Counted from the stretch's first letter, positions 6,443 through 14,377 are shown. The stretch: DNA of 18,041 nt from CAIKZY01 sp044374195 (GCA_044374195.1 JBILOY010000030.1:1-18041); one strand, 5' to 3'. The notes: generated by a model from the letters alone, not told the origin. Program-made: numbers and translations.

Positions 6443-7570
6443 TCAGGGAGTGATTTCTCGCGAAACCTCGAGTCCCAGATCTCGCAAGGATTGAATCTGC
6501 TCTTCCGCGAATTCGCGTACTTCCTCGACGGTTGTGTCACCCGCGGCAAACGGCACATCAGAGATCATCTCTGCCAAGTATGCCTCTGGATCCGACTTGA
6601 ATTGCCGTGCCTCGGACTGGGTCATATGTCGGAAGTACAACATGCAGAAGATTGCTACCGGGCTGAGGTTGAGTAGGTGCATAGTTTTTTGCCCAGCCGT
6701 CGGTGAGATCATGAGTTCACCCCAGGCAAAGTTGTGTTGCATATCAGCAATTCGTTCAATGCCTATGTTGCGCGTGAAATGCGCGCCCGAGAAAGTCATT
6801 CGCTCAAGGGTGAGTGTGAAACGACCTTTGTCGATCGGTGTCAGCTGGTCAGGTGCCGGGTAACTCACGGTTCTTGAGTAGCTGCTTGATGTGCCGCTAC
6901 TTCCTCCAACTCGCACGCCCTTGTAGCCAACGCTCCCCCCGCTTGAAGAAGAGCTTGAAGAAGATTCGCGAACGGACACGCGGGCACCTTTACGAGATTC
7001 CACCAGCACGACGTCCTCTTCCTGGTAGATCACGCGCTGGAATCCGTCGCGAGCTGCGATGACGAGGGCGTCGAGGTACTCGGAAGCGCCGACGATGCAG
7101 AGGGCACGCGCTCGCAGGCTTAGGTCCCTCTGGCGTAGGCGAGCAGCGACACTTTCTCGGTCTCCTCGAGCGACCCCACTCTTCTTGAGGAACTTCTTGA
7201 GGTCTCCGTCGGAGACGTTACTGACCTGGGGCGGCAGAAGGATTTCGTCGATCCACCTCTCGCCGTCCGAGTATTTGAGGAGGCGTCCATCCTCAAGGAA
7301 TCTCCATCCTGGGACGGGTGGCGGGTCATCCGGTGTCTCAATCTCGCGGGTAAGCCTGCTCTGAAGCCGTTGCAGCCCAGCATCAGGATCCTCGAAAGGT
7401 GGTTCTAGGCCATTGTGGAGGTCGGCGTGGGAGGCCATTTCTGCTGCGTCTGTGCCGCGCGAAGCGTGCTCCCCTTGATCTTCGTTGACAGTTTGAATCG
7501 GATGCCAATTCCTGCCATCGAAGACCATTCCGTCTGCGATCGTGCCTGGCCTAGGGCTCGCTCCAGACAT
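6443..7570 (-). CDS. Orphan 375-aa protein with DUF2510-like motif, Ser-rich linker and PH-like region
   Basis: I do not recognise a named family. Residues 15-26 (MVFDGRNWHPI) and 87-110 (VPGWRFLEDGRLLKYSDGER then WIDEI) both resemble the PGW...D....YWDG..W pattern of actinobacterial DUF2510 motifs; the second is the better match. Residues 120-150 are basic and helical. Residues 150-200 are a mixed alpha/beta stretch. Residues 201-235 form a Ser/Gly linker including eight consecutive serines (203-210). Residues 245-315 have a strand pattern (GRFTLTLERMTFSG, then RNIGIERIADM) like bacterial PH-type domains, and 345-368 form an acidic helix. No signal peptide is seen; residues 301-314 are hydrophobic but short. 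Base composition is visibly lower in GC than both neighbours, suggesting transfer. A strong AAGGGGAAAG ribosome binding site supports ATG 7570. It is convergent with the DUF4287 gene. Confidence 0.8.
   Translation of the reverse strand: MSGASPRPGTIADGMVFDGRNWHPIQTVNEDQGEHASRGTDAAEMASHADLHNGLEPPFEDPDAGLQRLQSRLTREIETPDDPPPVPGWRFLEDGRLLKYSDGERWIDEILLPPQVSNVSDGDLKKFLKKSGVARGDRESVAARLRQRDLSLRARALCIVGASEYLDALVIAARDGFQRVIYQEEDVVLVESRKGARVSVRESSSSSSSSGGSVGYKGVRVGGSSGTSSSYSRTVSYPAPDQLTPIDKGRFTLTLERMTFSGAHFTRNIGIERIADMQHNFAWGELMISPTAGQKTMHLLNLSPVAIFCMLYFRHMTQSEARQFKSDPEAYLAEMISDVPFAAGDTTVEEVREFAEEQIQSLRDLGLEVSREITP
6941..6964. repeat. 12-bp tandem duplication encoding eight serines
   Basis: GCTTGAAGAAGA occurs twice in perfect tandem within the orphan gene. 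On the coding strand each unit gives four serine codons (TCT TCT TCA AGC), so the repeat keeps frame and can gain or lose units without disrupting the protein. Confidence 0.9.
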
Positions 7571-7580
7571 CTTTCCCCTT
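7571..7580 (-). promoter_or_regulatory. Ribosome binding site of the orphan gene
   Basis: On the minus strand AAGGGGAAAG directly precedes the ATG at 7570, the strongest purine-rich site in this part of the window. Unlike the leaderless-looking core genes, this gene clearly has a leader. Confidence 0.5.
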
Positions 7581-7727
7581 TCGAACTCGCACGTTGCTTC
7601 GCGTAATTGCCCAGCCCTGGATCTTCACCCAGCTCGGACTTGAGCGCTACGTGAGCAGTGTCGGGGACAAATATGCCTAAAAAAACTCTATTCATGGGGC
7701 AAATTACGTGATAACAGCGTGCGCCCG

Positions 7728-7733
7728 TAGGGT
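7728..7733 (+). promoter_or_regulatory. Predicted -10 element of typA (leaderless start)
   Basis: TAGGGT (TANNNT) lies six bases before the GTG start. A weak TTACGT (7704-7709) sits 18 bases upstream as a possible -35. The 169-bp gap 7571-7739 otherwise holds a seven-A run at 7679-7685 and is AT-rich in its right half; it must also carry the promoter of the divergent orphan gene. Confidence 0.4.
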
Positions 7734-7739
7734 TGGCGA

Positions 7740-9599
7740 GTGAATTCACGCGAAGATCTCCGCAACGTTGCCATCATTGCCCACGTCGACCATGGAAAGA
7801 CGACTCTCGTCGACGCCATGCTCTGGCAGTCGGGCGCCTTCCGCGAGAACCAGGATGTCAATGACCGAGTCATGGACTCCATGGATCTCGAGCGGGAGAA
7901 GGGCATCACGATTCTCGCGAAGAACACCTCTGTTCACTACACCGGTCCGGGTGCTCCTGACGGTGGCGTGACCTTCAACATCATCGATACCCCCGGTCAC
8001 GCTGACTTTGGTGGCGAGGTTGAGCGCGGTCTCGAGATGGTCGACGGTGTCGTGCTGCTTGTTGACGCATCCGAGGGCCCACTGCCCCAGACCCGCTTCG
8101 TGCTGCGCAAGGCACTGCAGAAGCGGCTGCCCGTCGTGCTCGTCATCAACAAGGTCGATCGCCCTGACTCCCGTATCGCTGAGGTCGTCGATGAGACTTA
8201 CGAGCTCTTCCTCGATCTTGACGCCACCGAGGAGCAGATCGACTTCCCGATCGTCTACACCTCGGCCAAGGCCGGTCGCGCATCGTTGACTCGCCCCGAG
8301 AACGGCGGCATGCCGGTCGAGGAGAACCTCGAGCCGCTGTTCAAGACCTTGCTCGAGACCGTGCCTGCGCCGAAGTACGACCCCGAGAAGCCGATGCAGG
8401 TGCACGTCACCAACCTCGATGCCTCGCCGTACCTCGGCCGTCTTGCACTGTGCCGCGTTCACCAGGGCACCATCAAGAAGGGCCAGCAGGTTGCGTGGAT
8501 GAAGGCCGACGGCACCACCGAGCGTGCCAAGGTCGTCGAGCTGCTCATGACCCAGAACCTCAACCGAGTGCCTGTCGAGAGTGCCGGCCCAGGCGACATC
8601 GTCGCTGTCGCAGGTATCCCCGAAATCACCATCGGTGAGACCCTCGCTGATATCGACAACCCGATCGCCCTGCCCGTCATCACCGTCGACGAGCCGTCGA
8701 TCTCAATGACGATCGGTATCAACACCTCGCCTCTGGCCGGCAGAAGTGGCAAGAAGCTCACCGCCAGCATGGTCAAGCAGCGCCTCGAGCAGGAGCTCGT
8801 CGGCAACGTGTCGATCCGGATGAACCAGACCGAGCGCCCCGACACCTGGGAGATCCAGGGCCGTGGCGAGCTTCAGCTCGCGATCCTCGTCGAGATGATG
8901 CGCCGCGAGGACTTCGAGCTCACCGTCGGCAAGCCGCAGGTCGTCACGAAGATCATCGACGGCAAGAAGCATGAGCCGATGGAGCGCCTCTCGGTCGACA
9001 TCCCCGAGGATTACCTCGGTGTTGTCACCCAGCTCATGGCACTGCGCAAGGGCCGCATGGAGCAGATGGTTAACCACGGCACCGGCTGGGTGCGCATGGA
9101 CTACATCGTCCCGGCGCGTGGCCTGATCGGCTTCCGCACCGAATTCCTCACTGAGACTCGCGGCACCGGTCTTCTGCATCACGTCTTCGATCGCTACGAG
9201 CCGTGGCACGGGGAGCTTCGCACCCGCCCGACCGGTTCGCTGGTCGCTGACCGCTCCGGCCCCACCACGCAGTTTGCGCTGGCGAACCTGCAAGAGCGCG
9301 GCACCATGTTCGTCCCCCCGGGCACCGAGGTATACGAGGGCATGATCGTCGGCGAGAACTCGCGCTCCGACGACATGGACATCAACCCCACCAAGGAGAA
9401 GAAGCTGACCAACATGCGTCAGTCCTCCGGTGACATCCTCGTTCCGCTTATTCCGCACAAGCAGCTCAGCCTCGAGCAGGCACTCGAGTTCTGCCGTGAG
9501 GATGAGTGCGTGGAGATCACCCCTGGCACGGTTCGCATCCGCAAGGTGCTGCTCTCGCAGACCGATCGCGTGCGAGCCGGTCGTAAGTCCAAGGACTAG
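7740..9599 (+). CDS. typA: Translational GTPase TypA/BipA
   Basis: Ribosome-binding GTPase of the EF-G/LepA class, important for ribosome assembly and growth under cold and other stress. The protein is 619 aa, normal for the family. GTPase motifs are complete: G1 AHVDHGKTT (14-22), G2 region EREKGITIL (51-59), G3 DTPGH (83-87), G4 NKVD (137-140) and G5 TSAKAG. EF-Tu-like domain 2 and the EF-G domain III/V-like segments follow (RMNQTERPDTWEIQGRGELQ; the VPARGLIGFRTEFLTETRGTG segment), then the TypA-specific C-terminal domain (LANLQERGTMFVPPGTEVYEG). I use the GTG at 7740, which gives the usual short N-terminus before the G1 loop. A likely terminator overlaps the stop codon. In mycobacteria typA is followed by lpqW, as here. 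Very secure. Confidence 0.98.
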   Translation: MNSREDLRNVAIIAHVDHGKTTLVDAMLWQSGAFRENQDVNDRVMDSMDLEREKGITILAKNTSVHYTGPGAPDGGVTFNIIDTPGHADFGGEVERGLEMVDGVVLLVDASEGPLPQTRFVLRKALQKRLPVVLVINKVDRPDSRIAEVVDETYELFLDLDATEEQIDFPIVYTSAKAGRASLTRPENGGMPVEENLEPLFKTLLETVPAPKYDPEKPMQVHVTNLDASPYLGRLALCRVHQGTIKKGQQVAWMKADGTTERAKVVELLMTQNLNRVPVESAGPGDIVAVAGIPEITIGETLADIDNPIALPVITVDEPSISMTIGINTSPLAGRSGKKLTASMVKQRLEQELVGNVSIRMNQTERPDTWEIQGRGELQLAILVEMMRREDFELTVGKPQVVTKIIDGKKHEPMERLSVDIPEDYLGVVTQLMALRKGRMEQMVNHGTGWVRMDYIVPARGLIGFRTEFLTETRGTGLLHHVFDRYEPWHGELRTRPTGSLVADRSGPTTQFALANLQERGTMFVPPGTEVYEGMIVGENSRSDDMDINPTKEKKLTNMRQSSGDILVPLIPHKQLSLEQALEFCREDECVEITPGTVRIRKVLLSQTDRVRAGRKSKD

Positions 9600-9616
9600 T
9601 CCGACCGGCCGGTTTT
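9576..9616 (+). terminator. Likely rho-independent terminator overlapping the end of typA
   Basis: GCCGGTCG (9576-9583) and CGACCGGC (9602-9609) form a perfect 8-bp stem. Inside the loop AGTC/GACT can pair with a CAAG tetraloop. TTTT follows at 9613-9616. The left arm and loop lie in the last codons of typA, so translation and termination overlap. It separates typA from the lipoprotein gene, which would then need its own promoter. Confidence 0.5.
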
Positions 9617-9629
9617 CCTCCGACACGGG

Positions 9630-9635
9630 CAGAAT
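9630..9635 (+). promoter_or_regulatory. Weak predicted -10 element of the lipoprotein gene
   Basis: CAGAAT lies six bases before the ATG at 9642, the same spacing as the other leaderless-looking genes, but the first base departs from TANNNT. The upstream terminator makes a promoter here necessary. Confidence 0.25.
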
Positions 9636-9641
9636 CGACTC

Positions 9642-11312
9642 ATGCAATTCGCACTTCGCACACTGCTCGCTTTCGCGGTAGTCCCGCTCGCGATGGTTGC
9701 AGCATGCGGTGAAGGGTCCGTGCCGGAGCCGTCACCGTCAGGAACAGTCGCTCCTGGCTTCAACGAGGCTCTCGGTTCTGTGGTCAACCCCTCCGAAGAA
9801 GTGGGCGGTGAGCTGCGCGTAGCGGTGCCGGGCGATTGCGGTGACTGGCAACCGCTGCTGACGACATCGGCGGCATGCGCGAACCTGCAGCGAGCACTCA
9901 GCCGTCAACTCACCACTTACGTCTCGGCGCCTGGGCGTGCAGGTTCTGTCGTGACTGCCGACCTCGCTACTGAGCTCGGCCAGTCCGACTCCGAAGGAAT
10001 GACCTGGAACTACACCCTCAAGCCTTACTTGAAGTGGAATGACGGTTCTCCGCTCACCACTCTTGATGTCGCACGGGGCCTTCGCAATCTCGACCTGCGT
10101 CGCGCCGACTTCCGCATCACCGACATCGAGTTCGGTGCGAATCGCACGATGATCGTGCGCCTTGACCGGCCGTTCCACGACTTCAATGCGGTGATTGCAC
10201 TACCTGCCGCCGCCCCCGTAGCTCGCGGCGATGTCGTGAAGTTCTCCGGCCCCTTCGCGGTCGATACAACTGACTCCTCCCAATTGACTCGCAATGAGCA
10301 GTGGGATCCGGAAACTGATGCAGTGCGCAAGCCTGTCGCAGCCGGCATGAAGATCACCTGGACTACTTCGCAGGCCCAGGCCAATCAGCTGTTGCTGAAC
10401 GGCAAGGTCGATCTTGCTCTTACCTCCCGCACCGACCCGAGCTTCACCTCGGCCGTATTGCGTGATCCCGTGCGTGCTGCTCACGCGGACAACCCGGGCA
10501 CCGGCCAGGTCACGATGCTTGCAATCCCGCTGACGACAGGCGCACTTGCCGGCGAGAAGTGCAGGCAGGCGGTGTATTCCGCGGTGAACCGCACGGCACT
10601 GCGTCAGGTGCTCGGTGCCTCTGCAGGTGAGGCGAACATTGGTGCTGCGCAGGCCACGACTCTCTCTGCTCCCACGATCGCCTCCTTCGACGCGAACTAC
10701 CAACCCTTCCCGGTCGGCGATGGCTCCGGTGATGTCCCGGCCGCCCTAGCTGCGCTAGAGGCGTGCGGTGAAACCAAAGGGTTCGCGATGACCCTCGGCT
10801 TCCCGGATTCAAGCACCGGTCTGGCCGCATTCGCCGTCATCAAGGAGTCACTTGCGCGAGCGGGAATCATCGTGCTGGGCAAGCCGATCGCCGCCGTCGA
10901 ATACGGCGCGACGGTTCAGTCGGCCGTGACAGTGGCGGAGTTAGGCCTCGACGCTGTGTACCTCAACTACTCGGCGACAGTGCCCGGTGTGGCGGGCTAT
11001 TGGCGCCCACTGGCCGGCAGCATCGCACCAGGCAAGCCTTATCGGCAGAACATCGCGCAGCTAAACATGCCGACCGTTAATTCGCTGCTGGCATCGAAGG
11101 AGATCTCGTCGCCCGATCCGAAGATCCAGGCCGATGTCGGACGCATCATCGACCGACTCGTTCTTGACTCAGGGGCGTACATCCCGTTGGCGTTCATGCA
11201 GACGCTGGAGTATCGACCCGCGGGTCTGAGCAATGTTGCCGCGACTGGTGCCTTTGACAATCAGTACGACATCGTCAACATTGGCTTTGCCGTGGAGCCT
11301 GTCGAGCAGTAG
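9642..11312 (+). CDS. Family-5 extracellular solute-binding lipoprotein, LpqW-like by position
   Basis: A 556-aa exported lipoprotein. The signal peptide (hydrophobic 5-20) ends in the lipobox VAAC with lipidated C22, followed by a Pro/Ser-rich linker. The rest resembles SBP family 5 (peptide/opine-binding, PF00496): GGELRVAVPGDCGDWQPLL near the start, then MTWNYTLKPYLKWNDGSPLT TLDVARGL, and QAVYSAVNRTALRQVL with the late CRQAV...NR helix. C66 and C79 could form a disulfide. No permease or ATPase genes lie beside it. In M. tuberculosis the gene after typA is lpqW, a lone family-5-like lipoprotein that controls PIM/lipoarabinomannan synthesis rather than transport; position supports an LpqW-like role here, but that is inference, and this protein is somewhat shorter. 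Only 4 bp separate its stop from the convergent peptidase gene. Confidence 0.87.
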   Translation: MQFALRTLLAFAVVPLAMVAACGEGSVPEPSPSGTVAPGFNEALGSVVNPSEEVGGELRVAVPGDCGDWQPLLTTSAACANLQRALSRQLTTYVSAPGRAGSVVTADLATELGQSDSEGMTWNYTLKPYLKWNDGSPLTTLDVARGLRNLDLRRADFRITDIEFGANRTMIVRLDRPFHDFNAVIALPAAAPVARGDVVKFSGPFAVDTTDSSQLTRNEQWDPETDAVRKPVAAGMKITWTTSQAQANQLLLNGKVDLALTSRTDPSFTSAVLRDPVRAAHADNPGTGQVTMLAIPLTTGALAGEKCRQAVYSAVNRTALRQVLGASAGEANIGAAQATTLSAPTIASFDANYQPFPVGDGSGDVPAALAALEACGETKGFAMTLGFPDSSTGLAAFAVIKESLARAGIIVLGKPIAAVEYGATVQSAVTVAELGLDAVYLNYSATVPGVAGYWRPLAGSIAPGKPYRQNIAQLNMPTVNSLLASKEISSPDPKIQADVGRIIDRLVLDSGAYIPLAFMQTLEYRPAGLSNVAATGAFDNQYDIVNIGFAVEPVEQ

Positions 11313-11316
11313 TTCT

Positions 11317-13449
11317 CTAGTTGAGCGCTGCCTTGAAGAAGTCGACCTCGGTCAGCAGCAGATTTTCCGCGACGATCTCCTGCGGAGTCATGTGCGTGAC
11401 GCCGCTGAGCGGCAGCACATCATGTGAACGCCCTGCGGCCAGGAGCGCTGACGACAGCTGCAGTGTGTGCGCGATCAGCACGTTATCGTCGGCGAATCCA
11501 TGGATGAGCAACAGTGGCCGGGTGAGCTTCTCGGCACGAGGCAGCAATGAGCTGGCGTCGTAGGCCGCGGCATTCTCCTTCGGATCACCGAGGTAGCGCT
11601 CGGTATACGCGGTGTCGTACAGGCGCCATTCGGTGACAGGCGCTCCAGCGACGGCGGCATGGAAGTTATTCGGACGGTCGAGCACGGCAAGTGCGGCAAG
11701 GTAGCCACCGAATGACCAGCCGCGGATCCCGACTCGATCAAGATCAAGATCCGGGAACTGCTCAGCGCATCCCTCGAGCGCCGCGACCTGATCGCGAAGA
11801 ATGCCGTTTGCGAGATCGAGGTGAATCTCGCGCTCCCAGGCCGGACCGCGGCCGGGGGAGCCGGAGCCATCGGCGACGATGACGGCGAAGCCCTGATCGG
11901 CGAGCCACTGCTCGGTGGCGAAAGCCCCGCCAGCGCGAATCACACGCTGCGCATGCGGGCCGCCGTACGGGCTCATGATCACGGGCAGTCGCGCGGAGCC
12001 GAGCACGTGGCCTGCGGGCAGAAGCACGGCGCAGTTGAGCTGGCGGGCACCGGCTTTCACGAAGTGCGGCCGAACCTCAATGCAGGGCGTCTCGGCCAGG
12101 TTTGCGATCGAATGCACGAGCGTTCCGGCGGTGGCCGTATAGGAAGTTCGCGTGTCAGCGGCACTGGCGCGCATCACGACTCGTATTTCTTCACTAGCAC
12201 TCAGCGAGCACCATTCATCGAGGTCGGTAATCGCCTCGCAGGAGCCATCGAGGCCGAGTCGGTAACCGGCCTGCGTGATTGCTGTCGGCTGCGCCAGCAC
12301 GATGAGGTGATCGTTTGCGATGTCCATCACCGCAGAGATCTGAAGATCTGCAGGCGATATCGCCACTCCGTCGATGCACACGCGATAGGTATCGGTCGCT
12401 GAGTCCGGCAACACCTCGACAAGTCGGCCGTCGGTGAGCAATGCGGGTACCCCGTGCACGACATCGACCCAGCAGGGGTCTTCTCGTCGCGCAATCTGGG
12501 TCAATGCGCCCGTGGTGATGTCAAGCGTGCTGATCAACTGCGTGCGTTGGTCGCGGGTCAGCATCGCGAGAACGACACCCGCGTCGGTGGCATGCACCGA
12601 GCTCAGGTACGGGTACTGCGCGTGATCCCACTCGACCTCGATGCGCGAGCCATCAATATTCAAGATCGCAAGGCGTATCTGAGGATTCGCGGTGCCCGCT
12701 GCCGGATACCGATGCTGAACCGGTTCGTTCTGCGGATTCGCCGGGTCGCTGATCCAGCGAATCTCGACGTCAGCCTCATCGGTGTGCTGCACGAGCAGAC
12801 TGCGAGAGCCCTCGAGCCACCAGTAACCACGGTGTCTCTCGAGTTCTTCTGCGGAGACGAAGTCCGCGAGACCCCAGAAGTCGTGCGCTCCCGTCGGTAC
12901 TGCGAGTTCGGCGATCGTTAAGGTGTCTAGATCGCACGCGTAGAACGAGCCGTTGACGACGAATGCAGCGTGAGTTCCGTCAGGGCTCAGCCGCGGGTCG
13001 ACAACCGGGCCAGGCGCAGGCAGTTCGATCTGTGCGGACGGCGCACCCGGCGCACCCGGCGCATCGGGAATCTCGACCAGGTACGGGACGCCTGAGACCG
13101 TGAAGAGTGCACGACTCATCGATCGGTTGGTGCTAAAGCTCGTGATGCCGGCGGCCACCTCGCGCATCCGCTCGCGTCGGGCGCGCTCGGCATCGGGCAG
13201 ATCCAGATCGCTGCCGGCCAGATTCGCGGCGTCGACGAGCAAAGTCTCAGGGGTTTGGGCGGCAAGGTCGAGCAGCCACAGGCTTCCTCGATCATCGGAG
13301 CCCGAGGCACTGCGGATGAACAGGGCCCGGGGAGAGGTGGGGGAGCAGACGAATGAGCGAGGGCGACCTAGCTGGAAGGAGCGGGTGCGCGCCTTCTGGC
13401 GCGGGTAGCTGTCCGCGGGATTCCCGCCACCGGTTGACGCAATGCTCAT
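11317..13449 (-). CDS. S9 family serine peptidase (DPP IV / prolyl oligopeptidase type)
   Basis: A 710-aa peptidase with an N-terminal beta-propeller (DPP IV N-type, about 40-420) and a C-terminal alpha/beta-hydrolase domain (about 470-710). The catalytic triad is complete: S579 in GWSFGGY, D654 in HGFADDNV and H686 in GVTHMTPQE. PYGGPHAQRV marks the start of the hydrolase domain. The glutamate pair typical of DPP IV appears as SAEELERHRGYWW in the propeller, with the surrounding sequence typical for aminodipeptidases. No signal peptide or membrane segment is seen, so it is probably cytoplasmic and removes dipeptides, often X-Pro, from peptide N-termini. A Gly-Ala-Pro repeat lies near residues 128-136. 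It starts at ATG 13449, divergent from mshB across 43 bp. Family secure, substrate not. Confidence 0.93.
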   Translation of the reverse strand: MSIASTGGGNPADSYPRQKARTRSFQLGRPRSFVCSPTSPRALFIRSASGSDDRGSLWLLDLAAQTPETLLVDAANLAGSDLDLPDAERARRERMREVAAGITSFSTNRSMSRALFTVSGVPYLVEIPDAPGAPGAPSAQIELPAPGPVVDPRLSPDGTHAAFVVNGSFYACDLDTLTIAELAVPTGAHDFWGLADFVSAEELERHRGYWWLEGSRSLLVQHTDEADVEIRWISDPANPQNEPVQHRYPAAGTANPQIRLAILNIDGSRIEVEWDHAQYPYLSSVHATDAGVVLAMLTRDQRTQLISTLDITTGALTQIARREDPCWVDVVHGVPALLTDGRLVEVLPDSATDTYRVCIDGVAISPADLQISAVMDIANDHLIVLAQPTAITQAGYRLGLDGSCEAITDLDEWCSLSASEEIRVVMRASAADTRTSYTATAGTLVHSIANLAETPCIEVRPHFVKAGARQLNCAVLLPAGHVLGSARLPVIMSPYGGPHAQRVIRAGGAFATEQWLADQGFAVIVADGSGSPGRGPAWEREIHLDLANGILRDQVAALEGCAEQFPDLDLDRVGIRGWSFGGYLAALAVLDRPNNFHAAVAGAPVTEWRLYDTAYTERYLGDPKENAAAYDASSLLPRAEKLTRPLLLIHGFADDNVLIAHTLQLSSALLAAGRSHDVLPLSGVTHMTPQEIVAENLLLTEVDFFKAALN
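13041..13064. repeat. 9-bp tandem repeat in the S9 peptidase gene
   Basis: GCGCACCCG is repeated in tandem (about 2.7 copies), coding for Gly-Ala-Pro repeats in a propeller loop. The unit keeps the reading frame. Confidence 0.7.
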
Positions 13450-13480
13450 GAGCGCATCGTGCCCTACCCGGCGGGCTCAG

Positions 13481-13486
13481 TACCCT
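13481..13486 (+). promoter_or_regulatory. Predicted -10 element of mshB (leaderless start)
   Basis: TACCCT (TANNNT) lies six bases before the GTG at 13493, with no purine-rich ribosome site between. The divergent gap to the peptidase gene is only 43 bp. Confidence 0.45.
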
Positions 13487-13492
13487 GGGCGG

Positions 13493-14377
13493 GTGACCAA
13501 GCGACTCCTTCTCGTCCATGCCCATCCTGACGACGAGACCATCGGCACGGGCGTGACCATGGCCAAGTACGCCGAGCAGGGGGTTGAGGTCACCCTCGTC
13601 ACCTGCACGCTTGGCGAGGAGGGTGAGGTGATCCTCGAGGATCTCGCGCACCTGGCGGCCGACAAGAGTGACACCCTCGGCGAGCACCGCCAGACCGAGC
13701 TCGCCGGCGCGATGGCGGCGCTGGGTGTTAGCGACTGGCGCCTCCTCGGCGGCCCCGGGCGTTTTCGTGACTCAGGCATGATCGGCACCCCGCCCAATGA
13801 TCGTCCTGATTGCTTCTGGCGCACCGACCTGCTTGTCGCTGCGCTCGAGCTCGTGCCGATCATTCGCGAGGTGCGACCGCAGGTCGTGGTGACCTATGAC
13901 GACTTCGGTGGCTACGGGCATCCCGATCACATCCAGGTGCATCGCGTCACGCACTACGCACTCGATCTGGCTGCGTCGGCGACCTTCCGCCCTGAGCTTG
14001 GGGCGCCATGGGAGGTCAGCAAGGTGTACTGGCCCGCATTCCCGAAGAGCATCATGCGCGCCTCGATCGAGGCTCTGAAGGCTCAAGGGTCCGACAGTGA
14101 GTTCGCGATGATGGATCCCGATGACATTCCGTTCGCCTGCGATGACGAACTGGTCACCACGGTGATCGAGGGCGCCGACTATCTCCCGCGCAAGCTCGAC
14201 GCCATGCGCGCACACGGCACCCAGATCGCTGTTGACGGCGGCCTGTTCGCCCTCGCCGATGGCATCGGCGCCGAGGCGTTCTCCTCGGAGTACTACCGAC
14301 TCGCCCTCGGTGAGATCGGCGACTCGCGCAATTCGGCGGGTCTCGAGGACGACCTTTTCGCGGGGATCACGGCCTGA
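13493..14377 (+). CDS. mshB: N-acetyl-1-D-myo-inositol-2-amino-2-deoxy-alpha-D-glucopyranoside deacetylase MshB
   Basis: Zinc deacetylase of mycothiol synthesis; removes acetate from GlcNAc-inositol before MshC adds cysteine. The 294-aa length (GTG start) is close to mycobacterial MshB. Motifs: VHAHPDDETIGTG with zinc ligands H11 and D14 and catalytic D13, and VVVTYDDFGGYGHPDHIQVH with H143 and zinc ligand H146. The stretches TCTLGEEGEVI, LGGPGRFRDSGM and IREVRPQVVVTYD are characteristic of MshB. The related conjugate amidase Mca is possible but less likely. The open frame extends to 13442, but that would overlap the divergent peptidase gene; the GTG at 13493 gives the normal N-terminus. The stop overlaps the next ATG by one base. 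Its presence argues strongly for an actinomycete that uses mycothiol. Confidence 0.93.
   Translation: MTKRLLLVHAHPDDETIGTGVTMAKYAEQGVEVTLVTCTLGEEGEVILEDLAHLAADKSDTLGEHRQTELAGAMAALGVSDWRLLGGPGRFRDSGMIGTPPNDRPDCFWRTDLLVAALELVPIIREVRPQVVVTYDDFGGYGHPDHIQVHRVTHYALDLAASATFRPELGAPWEVSKVYWPAFPKSIMRASIEALKAQGSDSEFAMMDPDDIPFACDDELVTTVIEGADYLPRKLDAMRAHGTQIAVDGGLFALADGIGAEAFSSEYYRLALGEIGDSRNSAGLEDDLFAGITA

Noticed and set aside
7746..9647. Long minus-strand frames opposite typA (7746-8462 and 8703-9647)
   Set aside because: They are antisense shadows of a strongly conserved gene and have no family-like sequence or ribosome binding sites.
11821..12921. Plus-strand frames opposite the S9 peptidase gene
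   Set aside because: Composition reflects the opposite-strand codon bias; no recognisable motifs, and the peptidase motifs on the minus strand are complete.
13442..13492. Longer start for mshB
   Set aside because: It would overlap the start of the divergent peptidase gene; the conserved MshB sequence begins at GTG 13493.
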